From contig CP078104.1 in assembly GCA_019203745.1 (NCBI GenBank), forward strand, positions 2,082,501 through 2,146,500: a stretch of DNA of 64,000 nucleotides, given 5' to 3'. The DNA is from Chryseobacterium sp. E1 (GTDB lineage Bacteria > Bacteroidota > Bacteroidia > Flavobacteriales > Weeksellaceae). The notes under the pieces are model-generated. The model had not been told where the DNA came from, ran no database searches, and worked only from the letters and a program-made list of their open reading frames with translations. The position numbers were made by a program, and so were the translations under genes. Positions 8,471-18,728 of this stretch are shown one piece after another. The number at the start of each line of letters is the position of its first letter. Position 1 is the first letter of the stretch.

Positions 8471-9575
8471 TTGGCTCTTTTGATATAAAGATAAAGGGTC
8501 AACGGCAGGAATACCAGGTTAGGCAGCCACATTGCCAGTGCCGGAGACAGACTTTTATTCTCTGAAACCACTTTTAAAGCCTCAAATGAAAAGACGAAAA
8601 TAAAGGCCATTGAAATCCCTATCGCCAGGTTGATTCCCAATCCTCCCCTTTTCTTCTGGGAAGACAGAGAAAGTGCCAGGAAAGTAAGAATGATAATGGA
8701 AACAGGCATTGAAGTTCTCTGATGAAGTTCATTCAGGTAAGAATTCAGGTTACTGTTCCCTCTTTCTTTTTCTCTTTCTATGAATTTTAAGAGTTCCGGT
8801 GTTGTTTTATTCTGTCCTAAAAGCTCGTTAGGGAAAAGTTCTTCCGGCGAATGGCCATAGTTTTTCCTTAGTTCGATTCCGTTATTAAGTTTTTCAGAAT
8901 TGTCTTTATTGATCGTTTTTTCGAAATAATTATTTAAAACAAACTGTTTTTTTCTTTATCCCAATATACGTCACTCGCTTTCAGCTCATAAACCATCTTA
9001 TGCTCTTTATCAAACTTCTGATACACAAAGCTGGAGCCTCTTTTTTCTCTTTTATTCCAGGAGTCTACGAAGATGTATTCCGTTTTGCTCAGCTGTGAAG
9101 ATGCCGGGGCAGTTCCCAGAATCTTTTCTTTATTGGCAGCATTGTAGGTATAAGCTTCGAGTTCATTTTTCTTGATATTGGCCCATGGAAGCACCATATG
9201 ATACACCATAAGGGAAATCAGGGCGATCAGGATCGAGGTATACAGATAAGGTTTGGAAAACCTGTGAAAGCTTGCTCCACTACTGATAATGGCTACGATT
9301 TCGGTATTGTTTGCCATACGTGATGTAAAGTAGATCACCGAAATAAACACGAGTATGGAAAGGAACGTCACCACAAGATTAATGATCCAGAAAGGATAAA
9401 AATGAACCAGGAAGTACACCAGATCCAGTTTAGGATCAATTGCCTTCGCATTTTCTATCCTTGGTATCTTTTGCTGAACATCAATAACAAGCACCACTAT
9501 AGACAAGAGTGCCAGCATGAAACTGAAAGTTCCAAGGTACTTTTTAATGATATATCTGTCTACAATTTTAAGCAT
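8464..9575 (-). CDS. LptF/LptG family lipopolysaccharide export permease
   Basis: About 371 residues, with one base missing in the 7-T run at 8947-8953. Inner-membrane component of the Lpt ABC exporter. N-terminal MLKIVDRYIIKKYLGTF is the standard start of this family, followed by three TM segments, a beta-rich periplasmic domain (TEYIFVDSWNKREKRG onward), and three more TM segments ending in VFLPLTLYLYIKRANQ. Whether it is the F or G subunit cannot be decided. It begins 7 nt after the tgt stop, so the two are probably cotranscribed. Confidence 0.9.
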
Positions 9576-9582
9576 AATTCTT

Positions 9583-10712
9583 TTACAGCCTTTGTCTTAG
9601 AACCGGTACTACAGAATTTTTCCATTCATAGAAATCCCCTGCAAGGATGTGTTCTCTGGCCACTTTTACCAGATCAAGGTAGAATGCCAGGTTATGAATT
9701 GAAGCAATCTGCTTTGCCAGATATTCTTTTGATACGAACAGGTGACGAAGATACGCTTTTGAATATTCACGGTCTACAAAACTGGTTCCGAATTCATCCA
9801 AAGGCGAGAAGTCACGCTTCCATTTTTCATTTTTAAGGTTCATTACCCCTGCCATGTGAAAAGCATAGCGTTTCTGGCATTTCTTGTTGGCATTACACAA
9901 TCCATCATATCAATTCCCAATCCGATAGATTCAAGAATATTCCATGGAGTACCTACTCCCATCAGGTATCTTGGTTTTTCTTTCGGAAGGATATCGGTCA
10001 CTTCGTCAGTGATTCTGTACATTTCTTCTTCAGGTTCTCCAACGGAAAGTCCTCCGATGGCATTTCCCTCAGCGCCTGCTTCAGAAATAACTTCGGCAGA
10101 GATTTTTCTTAAATCTGAATAGGTAGATCCCTGAACGATCGGGAAAAGTCTTTGCTTGTGACCATATAATTCAGGATTATCATTTGTCCAGTCAATACAT
10201 CTTTTCAGCCAGCGATGGGTAAGCTCCATAGATGATTTTGCCTGGTTGTAGTCACATGGATAAGGAGTACATTCATCAAAAGCCATAAAAATGTCTGCTC
10301 CGATCTGTCTCTGGATCTCCATTGATCTTTCCGGAGAAAACATATGATAGCTTCCGTCAATATGAGATTTGAATCTGGCTCCTTCTTCAGTCATTTTTCT
10401 GTTGCTTGCCAGAGAAAACACCTGAAAACCTCCTGAATCGGTAAGGATAGGAAGATCCCAGTTCATGAATTTGTGTAGTCCGCCTGCGTCCTGCATGGTT
10501 TCCATACCGGGACGAAGGTAAAGGTGATAGGTATTTCCCAGAATAATCTGGGCTTTAATGTCTTCTTTTAATTCTCTCTGATGCACTGTTTTCACACTTG
10601 CAACAGTTCCCACAGGCATAAAAATGGGAGTCTGAATTTTCCCGTGGTCTGTGGTAATTTCCCCTGCTCTTGCTTTTCCTTCAGAGGTTTTTTCTATATT
10701 AAAAAATTTCAT
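9583..10712 (-). CDS. tgt: Queuine/preQ1 tRNA-guanine transglycosylase
   Basis: About 376 residues; one G is missing in the run at 9846-9849. It exchanges guanine-34 for preQ1 in GUN-anticodon tRNAs. Motifs: ILGNTYHLYLRPG, the nucleophile region ILTDSGGFQVFSL, IQRQIGADIFMAFDECTPYP, FPIVQGSTYSDLR and IGGLSVGEP. The C-terminal zinc site (CxCxxC) of the classical enzyme is absent: the aligned stretch reads DEFGTSFVDREYSKAYLRHL. The later IHN histidine is kept. From memory, other flavobacterial Tgt proteins share this cysteine-free form. Confidence 0.93.
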
Positions 10713-10776
10713 CTGTATACTTTATTTATTCACTGTATCACCAGTGATCTTTTCCGGAACGGAATTTAGCTTATGT

Positions 10777-11145
10777 CTATCTCACCATAGTTGGTGAAGC
10801 TCCGTTCTGCTTGATTTTATCTTTTACGTACTTATCTGCTTTGGGATCTTTTTTCAGCAATATTTCCTGTGCATCATTGGCAATCCCATCCATTTCCTCT
10901 TTTATCACATAATATTTGAAGCTTTCGGTAAAGTCTTCAGGTTTTACATTGTGAGATTTGAGAACAAATCTTGTGCCCGCCTCCAGATTTTTATCCTGAT
11001 ACATAAAAACAGCCTGGTCATTGATCGCAAGATCGGCAATAATCTCAGCCATCGTATCTTTTGCAACAAGGTTTTTAGGCTTATCAATATAATCGCTGCA
11101 CGAAAACAGTCCCAGTAAAACGAAAATGAAGATCAGTTTTTTCAT
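10777..11145 (-). CDS. DUF4296 lipoprotein
   Basis: 122 residues from the ATG at 11143-11145 (MKKLIF); ATGs ten and two codons upstream would sit inside the preceding gene. Signal peptide with lipobox LFSC gives an outer- or inner-membrane lipoprotein. The body (TMAEIIADLAINDQAVF, ESFKYYVIKEEMDGIANDAQEIL) matches DUF4296, a Bacteroidota family of unknown function. The start lies 2 nt after the stop of the glycosyltransferase, so the two are coupled. Confidence 0.85.
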   Translation of the reverse strand: MKKLIFIFVLLGLFSCSDYIDKPKNLVAKDTMAEIIADLAINDQAVFMYQDKNLEAGTRFVLKSHNVKPEDFTESFKYYVIKEEMDGIANDAQEILLKKDPKADKYVKDKIKQNGASPTMVR

Positions 11146-11147
11146 AA

Positions 11148-11864
11148 TCATAATCTGTTGATGATGGATTTCCATTTTAAATTTAAAACACCAAACACAG
11201 CTTCATGAATAATCCCTCCATTCATTTTGCTTTCCCCTAATATTCTGTTGGTAAATATAATAGGTACTTCTACCACTCTCTGAAGCCTTTTTATAGGCCC
11301 TGAATTTCATTTCTATCTGGAATCCGTAGCCTTTCAGTTTTACATTATCCAAACCGATCTCTTCCAGTACTTTTCTTGAAAAGCAGACAAATCCTGCGGT
11401 AGTATCGTGAATAGGAAGTCCCAAAACGAATCTTACGTATTTGGAAGCAAAATAAGACAGCAATACTCTACCCATTGGCCAGTTGACCACATTTACTCCT
11501 TTTGAATATCTTGAACCGATTGCCATATCAGCATTCAGGCAGGCTTCAAAAAGTTTGGGTAAATCATTCGGGTTATGGGAAAATCGGCATCCATTTCAAA
11601 AATGTAATCGTATTTATTTTCGATCGCCCATTTGAATCCATGAATATAGGCTTTTCCTAAACCATCTTTGGTATGTCTTACTGACAGATGCAGATAATGC
11701 GGATATTTCTTCTGCAACTCCTTTACGAGCCCTGCGGTACCATCCGGAGAAGAATCATCCACTACCAGGATGTGAAAGTCATCTTCCAATGCAAAAACCG
11801 CGGAAATAATATTTTCAATATTTTCCTTTTCGTTATAGGTCGGGATGATGACGAGTTTTTTCAT
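11148..11864 (-). CDS. Polyprenol-phosphate mannosyltransferase-like GT2
   Basis: About 239 residues from ATG 11862-11864 (MKKLVIIPTYNE). GT-A fold family 2, close to dolichol/polyprenol-phosphate mannose synthase. Motifs: IPTYNEKENI, DDSSPDGTAGLVKEL, DGLGKAYIHGFKWA, EMDADFSHNP (metal-binding DxD, readable after one T near 11584), GSRYSKG, and the C-terminal VVEVPIIFTNR and GGIIHEAVFGV, readable after a second one-base repair near 11292. There is no C-terminal membrane domain, so it belongs to the soluble type. It probably provides lipid-linked sugar for envelope glycosylation. Confidence 0.88.
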
Positions 11865-11918
11865 TTCAGTTTGCAAAGATAGTTTATTTAACCTTTTTAT
11901 TTTATACAAAATAATCTA

Positions 11919-11926
11919 TAATTTTG
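11919..11926 (+). promoter_or_regulatory. -7 box, rightward
   Basis: TAATTTTG is a perfect TAnnTTTG box 24 nt before the GTG of a 45-codon frame and upstream of the DUF4271 gene. Confidence 0.5.
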
Positions 11927-11949
11927 CAAAAATATTTTTCAGGGATTAA

Positions 11950-12087
11950 GTGAATGATGCAGAAACTTTTATCAAAGAAGCAGGATCATCTGCAAAATCA
12001 CTGAGAAGTATATTAAAGTATAATTTTCACGGATCAGGTCATAAAACTAGGCCGGTTTGTGGTTTTTTGAAGCTGAATAAGAAATAA
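11950..12087 (+). CDS. Possible 45-residue protein, GTG start
   Basis: A GTG-initiated frame reads VNDAETFIKEAGSSAKSL and ends CGFLKLNKK with a TAA at 12085-12087. It follows a perfect -7 box and precedes DUF4271 by 11 nt. It is basic in the second half, and no family is recognised. It could be real, a leader, or chance. Confidence 0.3.
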   Translation: MNDAETFIKEAGSSAKSLRSILKYNFHGSGHKTRPVCGFLKLNKK

Positions 12088-12098
12088 AAAATAAAATT

Positions 12099-12766
12099 TT
12101 GCCGTCATTACCAAACTACATCAATCATGTAAGAATACCTGAGAACAATGACTGGGTAATCTTTATACTCGTAGGCTGTATATTTTTATATGTTTTTATG
12201 ATGAACATTATAGAAAGAGATGCCAGTCTGAAAGATTTTCTGCTTCAGAAATATTTTGATGCGAGCAACAACCTTCCAAGCTGGATCATCACCTCCTGTG
12301 TGACAACACTTACTTTATCTGTCCTGATCTCACAATACATTCCTGTGGTCCCTAAATATATTGCAGATCTGCAGCTTTTCGGGTATCAGCTGAATAAATT
12401 CGGGTATACTTTGCTGGCGGTGCTGTTTTTTTATTTAACAAGATCTACATTAGGATTTTTATTTTATCAAAGTATAGGGGATGGAAAAAAATGGTCTATT
12501 TTTTATTTCACCTCCACCAAATTTTATTTTATCCTGTCTTTTTACTGATAATTTTGTGTGTAACCCATTATTACTTCCCTATAGACAGAAATAAAATGTT
12601 TTTGTATTACTTCTGCTTCTTTGCTTTTGTGTTCATTTTCAAAGTATTTTTCTATTTATTTCACAAGAACAAGATTCTTCCGGAGAAATGGTATTATAAA
12701 TTTTTGTATATTTGCACCCTCCAAATCGCACCATTATTATTGCTTTGGAAGCTGTTATTTTTTTAA
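12099..12766 (+). CDS. DUF4271 integral membrane protein
   Basis: About 222 residues with one T missing in the run near 12537-12543. Five or six TM segments are visible (VIFILVGCIFLYVFMM, FGYTLLAVLFFYLT, FILSFLLIILCVTHYYF, FLYYFCFFAFVFIFKVFF and the C-terminal IAPLLLLWKLLFF). It matches DUF4271, which precedes hemD in Flavobacteriia. The first in-frame initiator is TTG (MPSLPNYINHVRIPE); there is no ATG nearby. The stop is 3 nt before the hemD start region. Function unknown. Confidence 0.8.
12707..12714 (+). promoter_or_regulatory. -7 box inside DUF4271, probably for hemD
   Basis: TATATTTG matches TAnnTTTG within the last codons of DUF4271, about 55-65 nt before hemD. Confidence 0.4.
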
Positions 12767-12769
12767 TAA

Positions 12770-13518
12770 ATGTCAATGATGAGAATAAAGTCTATATTGG
12801 TTTCTCAACCAGCGCCTAGTGAGTCTTCTCCATATCTGGATATAGCGAAGAAGGAAAAAATAAAGATTGATTTCCGTCCATTTATCCACGTCGAAGGGGT
12901 TGACAATAAAGAGCTCAGAACGCAGAAGATAGATCTGACGCAGTATACCGGTATTATTTTTACCAGTAAGAATGCGATTGACCATTACTTCAGACTTGCA
13001 GAGGAACTGCGTTTTTCAGTTCCGGATACCATGAGATACATCTGCCAGTCGGAAGCAATTGCCAACTATCTTCAAAAGCATATTGTTTACAGAAAAAGAA
13101 AAATCAGCTTTGGGGAGAAAAACTTCTCAGACCTGCTTCCTCTTTTCAAAAAATTCCCAGCTGAAAAATATCTGCTGCCATCATCAGATGTTTTAAGTCC
13201 GGATATTGTAAAAACTTTAGATGCGGCGAATGTAGAATGGACGAGAGCAATCATGTACCGTACGGTATGCAGTGATCTTACTGATATCAATATTAAAGAT
13301 TATGATATGCTGATTTTCTTCAGCCCGCAAGGAATCAAATCCCTGCAGCAGAACTTCCCGGATTTCAAGCAGGACGAAACAAAAATCGGAGTTTTCGGAA
13401 ACACCACTCTGGCAGCTGCCGAAGAAGCAGGATTAAAAGTAGATTTAATGGCCCCTACGAAGGAACCCCTTCTATGACAATGGCTCTTGAAAAATATATT
13501 AAGGCTCTTCATAAATAG
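12770..13518 (+). CDS. hemD: Uroporphyrinogen-III synthase
   Basis: About 249 residues (246 if started at MRIKSILVSQPAP, the third ATG, 12779). It closes and inverts the linear tetrapyrrole in haem synthesis. The fold is recognisable from the conserved blocks GIIFTSKNAIDHYF, YLLPSSDVLS, RAIMYRTVCSDL and DMLIFFSPQGIKSL. One base is missing near 13467; restoring it extends the C-terminus to MALEKYIKALHK and a stop at 13516-13518. It directly follows DUF4271 and ends before a strong terminator. Confidence 0.88.
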
Positions 13519-13542
13519 TCTTTAATTTCAATATTAAAATTC

Positions 13543-13576
13543 AACCATCTTTTCAATTGAAAAGGTGGTTTTTTTA
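13543..13576 (+). terminator. Terminator after hemD
   Basis: Stem AACCATCTTTTCAA / TTGAAAAGGTGGTT (13543-13570, one G-T pair) followed by a T run. Confidence 0.8.
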
Positions 13577-13683
13577 TATCAGAATGGTTTAAATAATCTT
13601 TTAAAAACTAAAAATCAAACAGTTGTAAATTACAATTTTATCCCGCAGAAGAGATTTTTATTATATTTAGAAAATTTTTAACC

Positions 13684-15619
13684 ATGAAAAAACTACTATC
13701 CTGTTTATTTTTTTAACAGTGGCATTGATCAATGCACAAAACGATGACTGTACAGGAGCAACCTCCCTGTCTGTAGGAACAGATTTTGCATCGGGAGTCA
13801 TCACCGCAACCAATGTAGGTGCAACTACCGGAGGTTCTACCCCTTCCTGTGACCAGAATGCCACAGACAATGTATGGTTTACAGCTGTAGTGCCACAAAG
13901 CGGGAATCTTACAATCAAACTGAAAGAGATTACCGGATCAGCATTTGATGATCCTATCATTACCGTATACAGCGGTACCTGTGCTTCTTTAAATGAAATC
14001 AAATGTAATGATTATGGTTTTACACCCACAGTCTTGACCGGACTGACTCCGGGTGAAACTCTTTACCTAAGTGTATGGAAATATGATTCATTAACAGGTT
14101 CGGGAGAGTTTCAGATTTCAGCTTATGACCCCATCCCACCCGCCAATGATGAATGCTCAGGGGCAATTTCTTTAACGGTAGGAACGGATTTTAATTCAGG
14201 AGCTATTACCACTAATAATGACAGTGCTACAACGGGCAGCTCTACCCCTTCCTGCGATCCTGAAGCCATAGATAATGTATGGTTCAAAGCAGTGATTCCA
14301 CAAAGCGGAAACCTAACCATTAAACTGAAAGAAATTTCCGGATCTGCATTTTACAGTCCTGTGGTAAGTGTGTATAGTGGAACCTGTACTTCTTTAAATG
14401 AAATCACCTGCAATGATTACGGTTTTTCACCAACAGTCCTTACCGGACAGACTCCGGGTGAAACCGTTTACATCAGTGTATGGAAATATGATTCGTATGC
14501 CGATAGCGGAGAATTCCAGATTGCAGCGTATGATCCTATTCCGCCGGCCCATGATGAATGTTCAGGAGCAATTGCCTTAACCGTAGGAACGGATTTTAAT
14601 TCGGGAGCCATTACAACCAGTAATGATGAAGCTACCAGCGATAATTCTACCCCTTCGTGCGATCCTGAGGCCATAGATAATGTATGGTTCAAAGCAGTGG
14701 TTCCACAAAGCGGAAATTTAACTATTAAACTGAAAGAAGTTTTCGGATCCTCATTTTACGATGCTGCAGTTGCTGTTTACAGCGGTACCTGCAATTCTTT
14801 AACTGAAGTGACCTGCAATGATTACGGTTTTTCATCAACAGCATTAACCGGACTGACTCCGGGTGAAACTCTTTACATCAGTGTATGGAAATATGATTCA
14901 TATGCCAGTTCAGGAGAATTCCAGATTTCAGTCTATGATCCTATCCCACCGGCAAATAATGAGTGCTCAGGAGCTACTCCTTTAACAGTTGGAGGAGATT
15001 TCAATTCCGGAGCCATTACATCAGGTAATGATGAAGCCACTACTGACAGTTCTGCACCTTCATGTAATTCAACTGCAATCAACAATGTATGGTTTACTGT
15101 AACTGTACCACCAAGCGGAAATCTTAAAATTGAAACCAAAAATGTTTCCGGATCAGAATTTAATGACAGTGTAATTACTGCATACAGCGGAACATGTGGT
15201 TCGTTAGCCGAGCTTGCCTGTGACGAAGACAGCGGCCAGGGTATTTCTCATTACTGTCTTTAACAGGGCAGACTCCAGGTGAAACTCTGTATGTAAGTGT
15301 CTGGAAGTACAGTAGCTTTACAGACAGCGGTACATTCCGTATTTCCGCATATGATGAAAATTTACTTTCCACTCATGAAGTCACTGACAGCAAAAAGAAG
15401 ATCATGGTATCTCCTAATCCTTTCAGCGACCTACTTACGATCTCCGATATTTCTGACGTAAAAACTGTTTCTGTTACAGACACGACCGGAAGAATGATCA
15501 AAACGATTGAAAAACCTTCTTCTTCAATTGATCTGAGAGATTTAAAAGAAGGACTTTATTTTGTTACTTTAAAAATGAAAGACGGAAGTACAAAAACAAT
15601 TAAAACCATAAAAAAATAA
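13684..15619 (+). CDS. Secreted four-repeat surface protein with T9SS sorting domain
   Basis: About 645 residues. The signal peptide MKKLLSCLFFLTVALINAQ becomes readable after adding one T to the 7-T run at 13706-13712; a second loss lies near 15247. Four tandem units of about 135 residues follow. Each opens (N/H)(D/N)(D/E)C(T/S)GA and contains a DNVWF or NNVWF block, GNLTIKLK-type strand, VYSGTC, CNDYGF, LTPGETLY and VSVWKY. They are linked by AYDPIPPAN. The paired cysteines suggest one disulfide per unit. The C-terminus (VSPNPFSDLLTI, GLYFVTLKMKDG) is a type A sorting domain for T9SS export and cell-surface attachment. Probably an adhesin or carbohydrate-binding protein; the ligand is unknown. 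Confidence 0.85.
13738..15357 (+). repeat. Four direct repeats, 405-bp period
   Basis: The DNA coding the DPIPPANDEC junctions recurs at about 14129, 14534 and 14939, a strict 405-bp period (135 codons). Nucleotide identity is visibly high across units. The fourth unit carries most differences (CDEDSG for CNDYGF). Confidence 0.85.
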
Positions 15620-15640
15620 CCCGTCATCCAATATTAGTAA

Positions 15641-15673
15641 AAAGGCTATCAAAAGTTTGATAGCCTTTCTTTA
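15641..15673 (+). terminator. Terminator after the repeat protein
   Basis: AAAGGCTATCAAA / TTGATAGCCTTT hairpin with a 3-nt loop, then T-rich sequence. Confidence 0.75.
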
Positions 15674-15746
15674 TATTTGAACAAGAATTAACATTGAATG
15701 TAACGTCTCTGCAAAAAGCACATAAGACGTCAAAAATTAAATAGAG

Positions 15747-17781
15747 ATGAAAGCTCCACAGGCAAAAAAAAATAGAAAAAATATTAGAAACTCACGGCGA
15801 CAGAAGAATTGACAATTACTTCTGGCTCAATGAAAGAGAAAATCCCGAAGTCGTCCAATATCTTGAGGAAGAAAATGCTTACGAAGAATTCATCATGAAA
15901 GATACAGAAGCTCTCCAGGAAGAACTTTTGAAGAAATGAAGGCCCGTTATAAAAAAGATGACGAATCTCTGCCTTATATTTTTAATGACTACTGGTACAT
16001 CGTAAGATATGAAGAGGGAAAAGAATATCCAATCTTCTGCAGAAAACATAAAAGTCTTGATAACCCGGAAGAGATTATTCTTGATGTGAATATTTTAGCT
16101 GAAGGTGAAAGCTTCTTTGAAGTAGGAAGTGTTGCGGTAAGCCCAAACAATGAACTCACCTCTTTTTCTTCTGATAATGTAGGACGGAGAATTTATACTT
16201 TAAATTTTAAAAATCTAAAGACCGGAGAAATACTGCCGGACACCATTCCGAATACGACAGGAAAAGCTGTGTGGGCCAATGATAACCAGCATATTTTCTA
16301 CATCAGAAAAGATAAAAGCCTTCGTGCGTTCCAGGTATACAGACACCAATTAGGTACTGATTCTTCTGAAGATGTCCTGATCTTCCATGAAGAGGATGAA
16401 ACATTTGATGTCAATGTTTTTAAAACAAAATCCTTAGAATACATTTTTATTGCCAGTTCAAGCACGATTTCCGATGAGCACCGTTTTATTCCTTCTGACA
16501 ATGTTTTTGCAGACTGGACAGTAATACAGCCAAGAATAGATGATCTTGAATACTCCGTAGAACATTATGAAGATGAGTTTTACATCATTACCAATGCTGA
16601 TGATGCTATCAATTTTAAGATTGTAAAAACAAAGATTGACAACTGCGGTATGGAAAACTGGGTGGATGTCATCCCTCACCGTACAGAAGTTCTACTGGAA
16701 GGTTTTGAGATTTTCAAAGACTATCTGGTCCTTGAAGAAAGAGAAAGAGGTTTACTTCAGATCAAAATTATTGATGAGAAAACACAGGAATCCCACTACC
16801 TTCCTTTTTCTGATCCTACCTATACAGCTTATATAGGAATCAACCTTGAATTTGACACTGAAGTTTTGCGCTACGGCTATACTTCGCTTACGCAGCCAAG
16901 CTCCACATACGAATACAATATGAAGGAAAAACAACAATCCTTCTGAAGCAACAGGAAGTTTTAGGCGGAAAGTTCTTCCCTGAAAATTATATTTCCGAAA
17001 GAGTATGGGCCGATTCCAGAGATGGGGAAACAAAAATCCCGATTTCACTGGTCTATCATAAAGACACCAAAAAATCTGCTGATACACCGCTTCTTCTCTA
17101 TGGATATGGAAGCTACGGTCATACGGTAGATGCCAGTTTTTCAAATGTAAGATTATCTATTCTTGACCGGGGTTCATCTATGCCATTGCCCACATCCGGG
17201 GAGAATATCTGGGAAGAGAATGGTATGAAGACGGAAAAATGCTGTTTAAGAAAAATACGTTCTTTGATTTTATCGATGCCGGAAAATATTTAATACAGGA
17301 AAATTATACTTCATCCCAACATATGTATGCAATGGGTGGAAGCGCAGGCGGCCTTCTTGTAGGTGCTGTTGTAAATTATGAGCCACAACTTTTCCACGGA
17401 ATTGTAGCCCAGGTTCCATTTGTAGATGTAGTTACTACCATGCTGGATGACACCATTCCCTTAACGACCGGGGAATATGACGAATGGGGAAATCCAAATG
17501 ATGAAGAATATTATCATTATATGAAAGAGTATTCTCCTTATGATAATGTAGAAGCCAAAGACTACCCCCACATGCTGATCACTACAGGATTCCATGATTC
17601 TCAGGTACAGTACTGGGAGCCGGCCAAATGGACAGCAAAACTAAGGGAACTGAAAACAGATGACAATATTTTAGTTTTTAAAACAGATATGAGCTCCGGA
17701 CACGGAGGGGCCAGCGGAAGATTTGAATCTCTGAAAGAAGATGCGCTGGAATATGCATTTCTTTTAAAGATAAATGAATAA
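15747..17781 (+). CDS. Prolyl-oligopeptidase family peptidase (oligopeptidase B-like)
   Basis: About 679 residues. Frameshifts lie in the A run at 15764-15772, near 15926, 16927 and 17170. An N-terminal segment ([21 protein letters not shown], split here as in S9A peptidases) precedes a beta-propeller and a C-terminal alpha/beta hydrolase. The catalytic serine is in MGGSAGG, the aspartate in [14 protein letters not shown] and the histidine in [11 protein letters not shown]. The family block [16 protein letters not shown] reads with one Gly fewer here (three bases lost or natural). It lacks a signal peptide, so it is probably cytoplasmic and cleaves small peptides after basic residues. Confidence 0.88.
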
Positions 17782-17845
17782 AGAAAAACGAAGTGACGAA
17801 TTCAAACGTTCACAAAATCAATTATAAATATCACTTATCAATCAT

Positions 17846-18183
17846 ATGAACGAGTCCGAATATTGGAAAAAAATAGAACAGTTCTTTGAAGACAACTTCC
17901 AGACTGAAAAGAACCCTCCTATTGAAACGCTTTTGTTTTTAATAGGATTACAGGAGCTGGGAAGCGGCCAGCAGAAATATACGAAAGACGATAAAGTAAA
18001 CCTGATTCATATTGCAGTTTGCAGACTGCTGGAGCCTTTGGATATTACAAGTTTACCCATTATGAAGACGGATGGCCACAGTTTGAAAAATTGGAGGAAC
18101 TTCCGGAGTTAAGGCCTAATGAGCAGTCTTTGCTGATGAAAAAGGCAATTATTCAGTATTTTCAGGAGGAAGAACTGATTTAA
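17846..18183 (+). CDS. Small conserved protein of unknown function
   Basis: About 112 residues starting MNESEYWKKIEQFFED. One G is missing near 18039; the restored C-terminus reads YYKFTHYEDGWPQFEKLEE and ends EEELI. It is acidic, soluble and without signal peptide. The pattern IETLLFLIGLQELG and VNLIHIAVCRLLEPLG is regular and helical. I do not recognise a family. It follows the peptidase by 64 nt and precedes a strong terminator, so the two may share a transcript. Confidence 0.7.
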
Positions 18184-18270
18184 TTTTTAAATATCCCTGT
18201 TTGAAAATTTGACAATGAAATACTTGAAAAATTATCAAAAACCAAAATAAAAAGAACATTTCTTTGATAC

Positions 18271-18306
18271 AATAGAGATAAACTCAGGTTTATCTCTATT
18301 TTTTTA
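18271..18306 (+). terminator. Terminator
   Basis: AATAGAGATAAAC (18271-18283) pairs perfectly with GTTTATCTCTATT (18288-18300) and runs into a T tract. Confidence 0.85.
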
Positions 18307-18728
18307 AACACAAGCTAATTGTTAATTAAAATTTTAATTAAAAAATCAAACTATGATTAAAATTTTAAACCAATTCATTCCCAAAGCATTATCAATTTAT
18401 TCAATACAATACATACAATATTTTTCATTTTGATTGGTTCATACCACATTAGATTTGTATTTTAGTCACACACAGACCACATTCTTTTGACCTGCTGCCA
18501 GAGTCAATTTCCCTCAGAATATTTTGGTCATTTTCTTCCGGTTTATCGGATAGCGATAGACCCCGGACAAAACGACACAACAAATGATAAACCCGTTCAT
18601 CTTACGAACCGGGAAGAATAAGAATTTGCATAAAACAGAACACAAAAACCAAAGCAGAAAAAACTATGTATTTCGAAAAAGAATATTCTTCTGGATAAAC
18701 AGATTAAAATTTAAATAGAAATCAGACC
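18307..18728 (+). promoter_or_regulatory. Promoter and long leader of the three-paralog operon
   Basis: A 20-bp perfect palindrome TTAATTAAAATTTTAATTAA lies at 18322-18341. TTTG (18429-18432) and TAGATTTG (18450-18457), 17 nt apart, form a complete Bacteroidota promoter. Transcription would start near 18464, leaving a leader of about 265 nt before ATG 18729. The leader holds short GC-rich pairing segments (CCGG at about 18539 with CCGG at about 18564; CCCGTTC with GAACCGGG near 18594-18616). No known riboswitch was recognised and no gene is apparent. Confidence 0.5.

Noticed and set aside
14123..15372. Reverse-strand reading frames within the four-repeat gene
   Set aside because: They repeat with the 405-bp period only because the forward gene does; no start context or family similarity.
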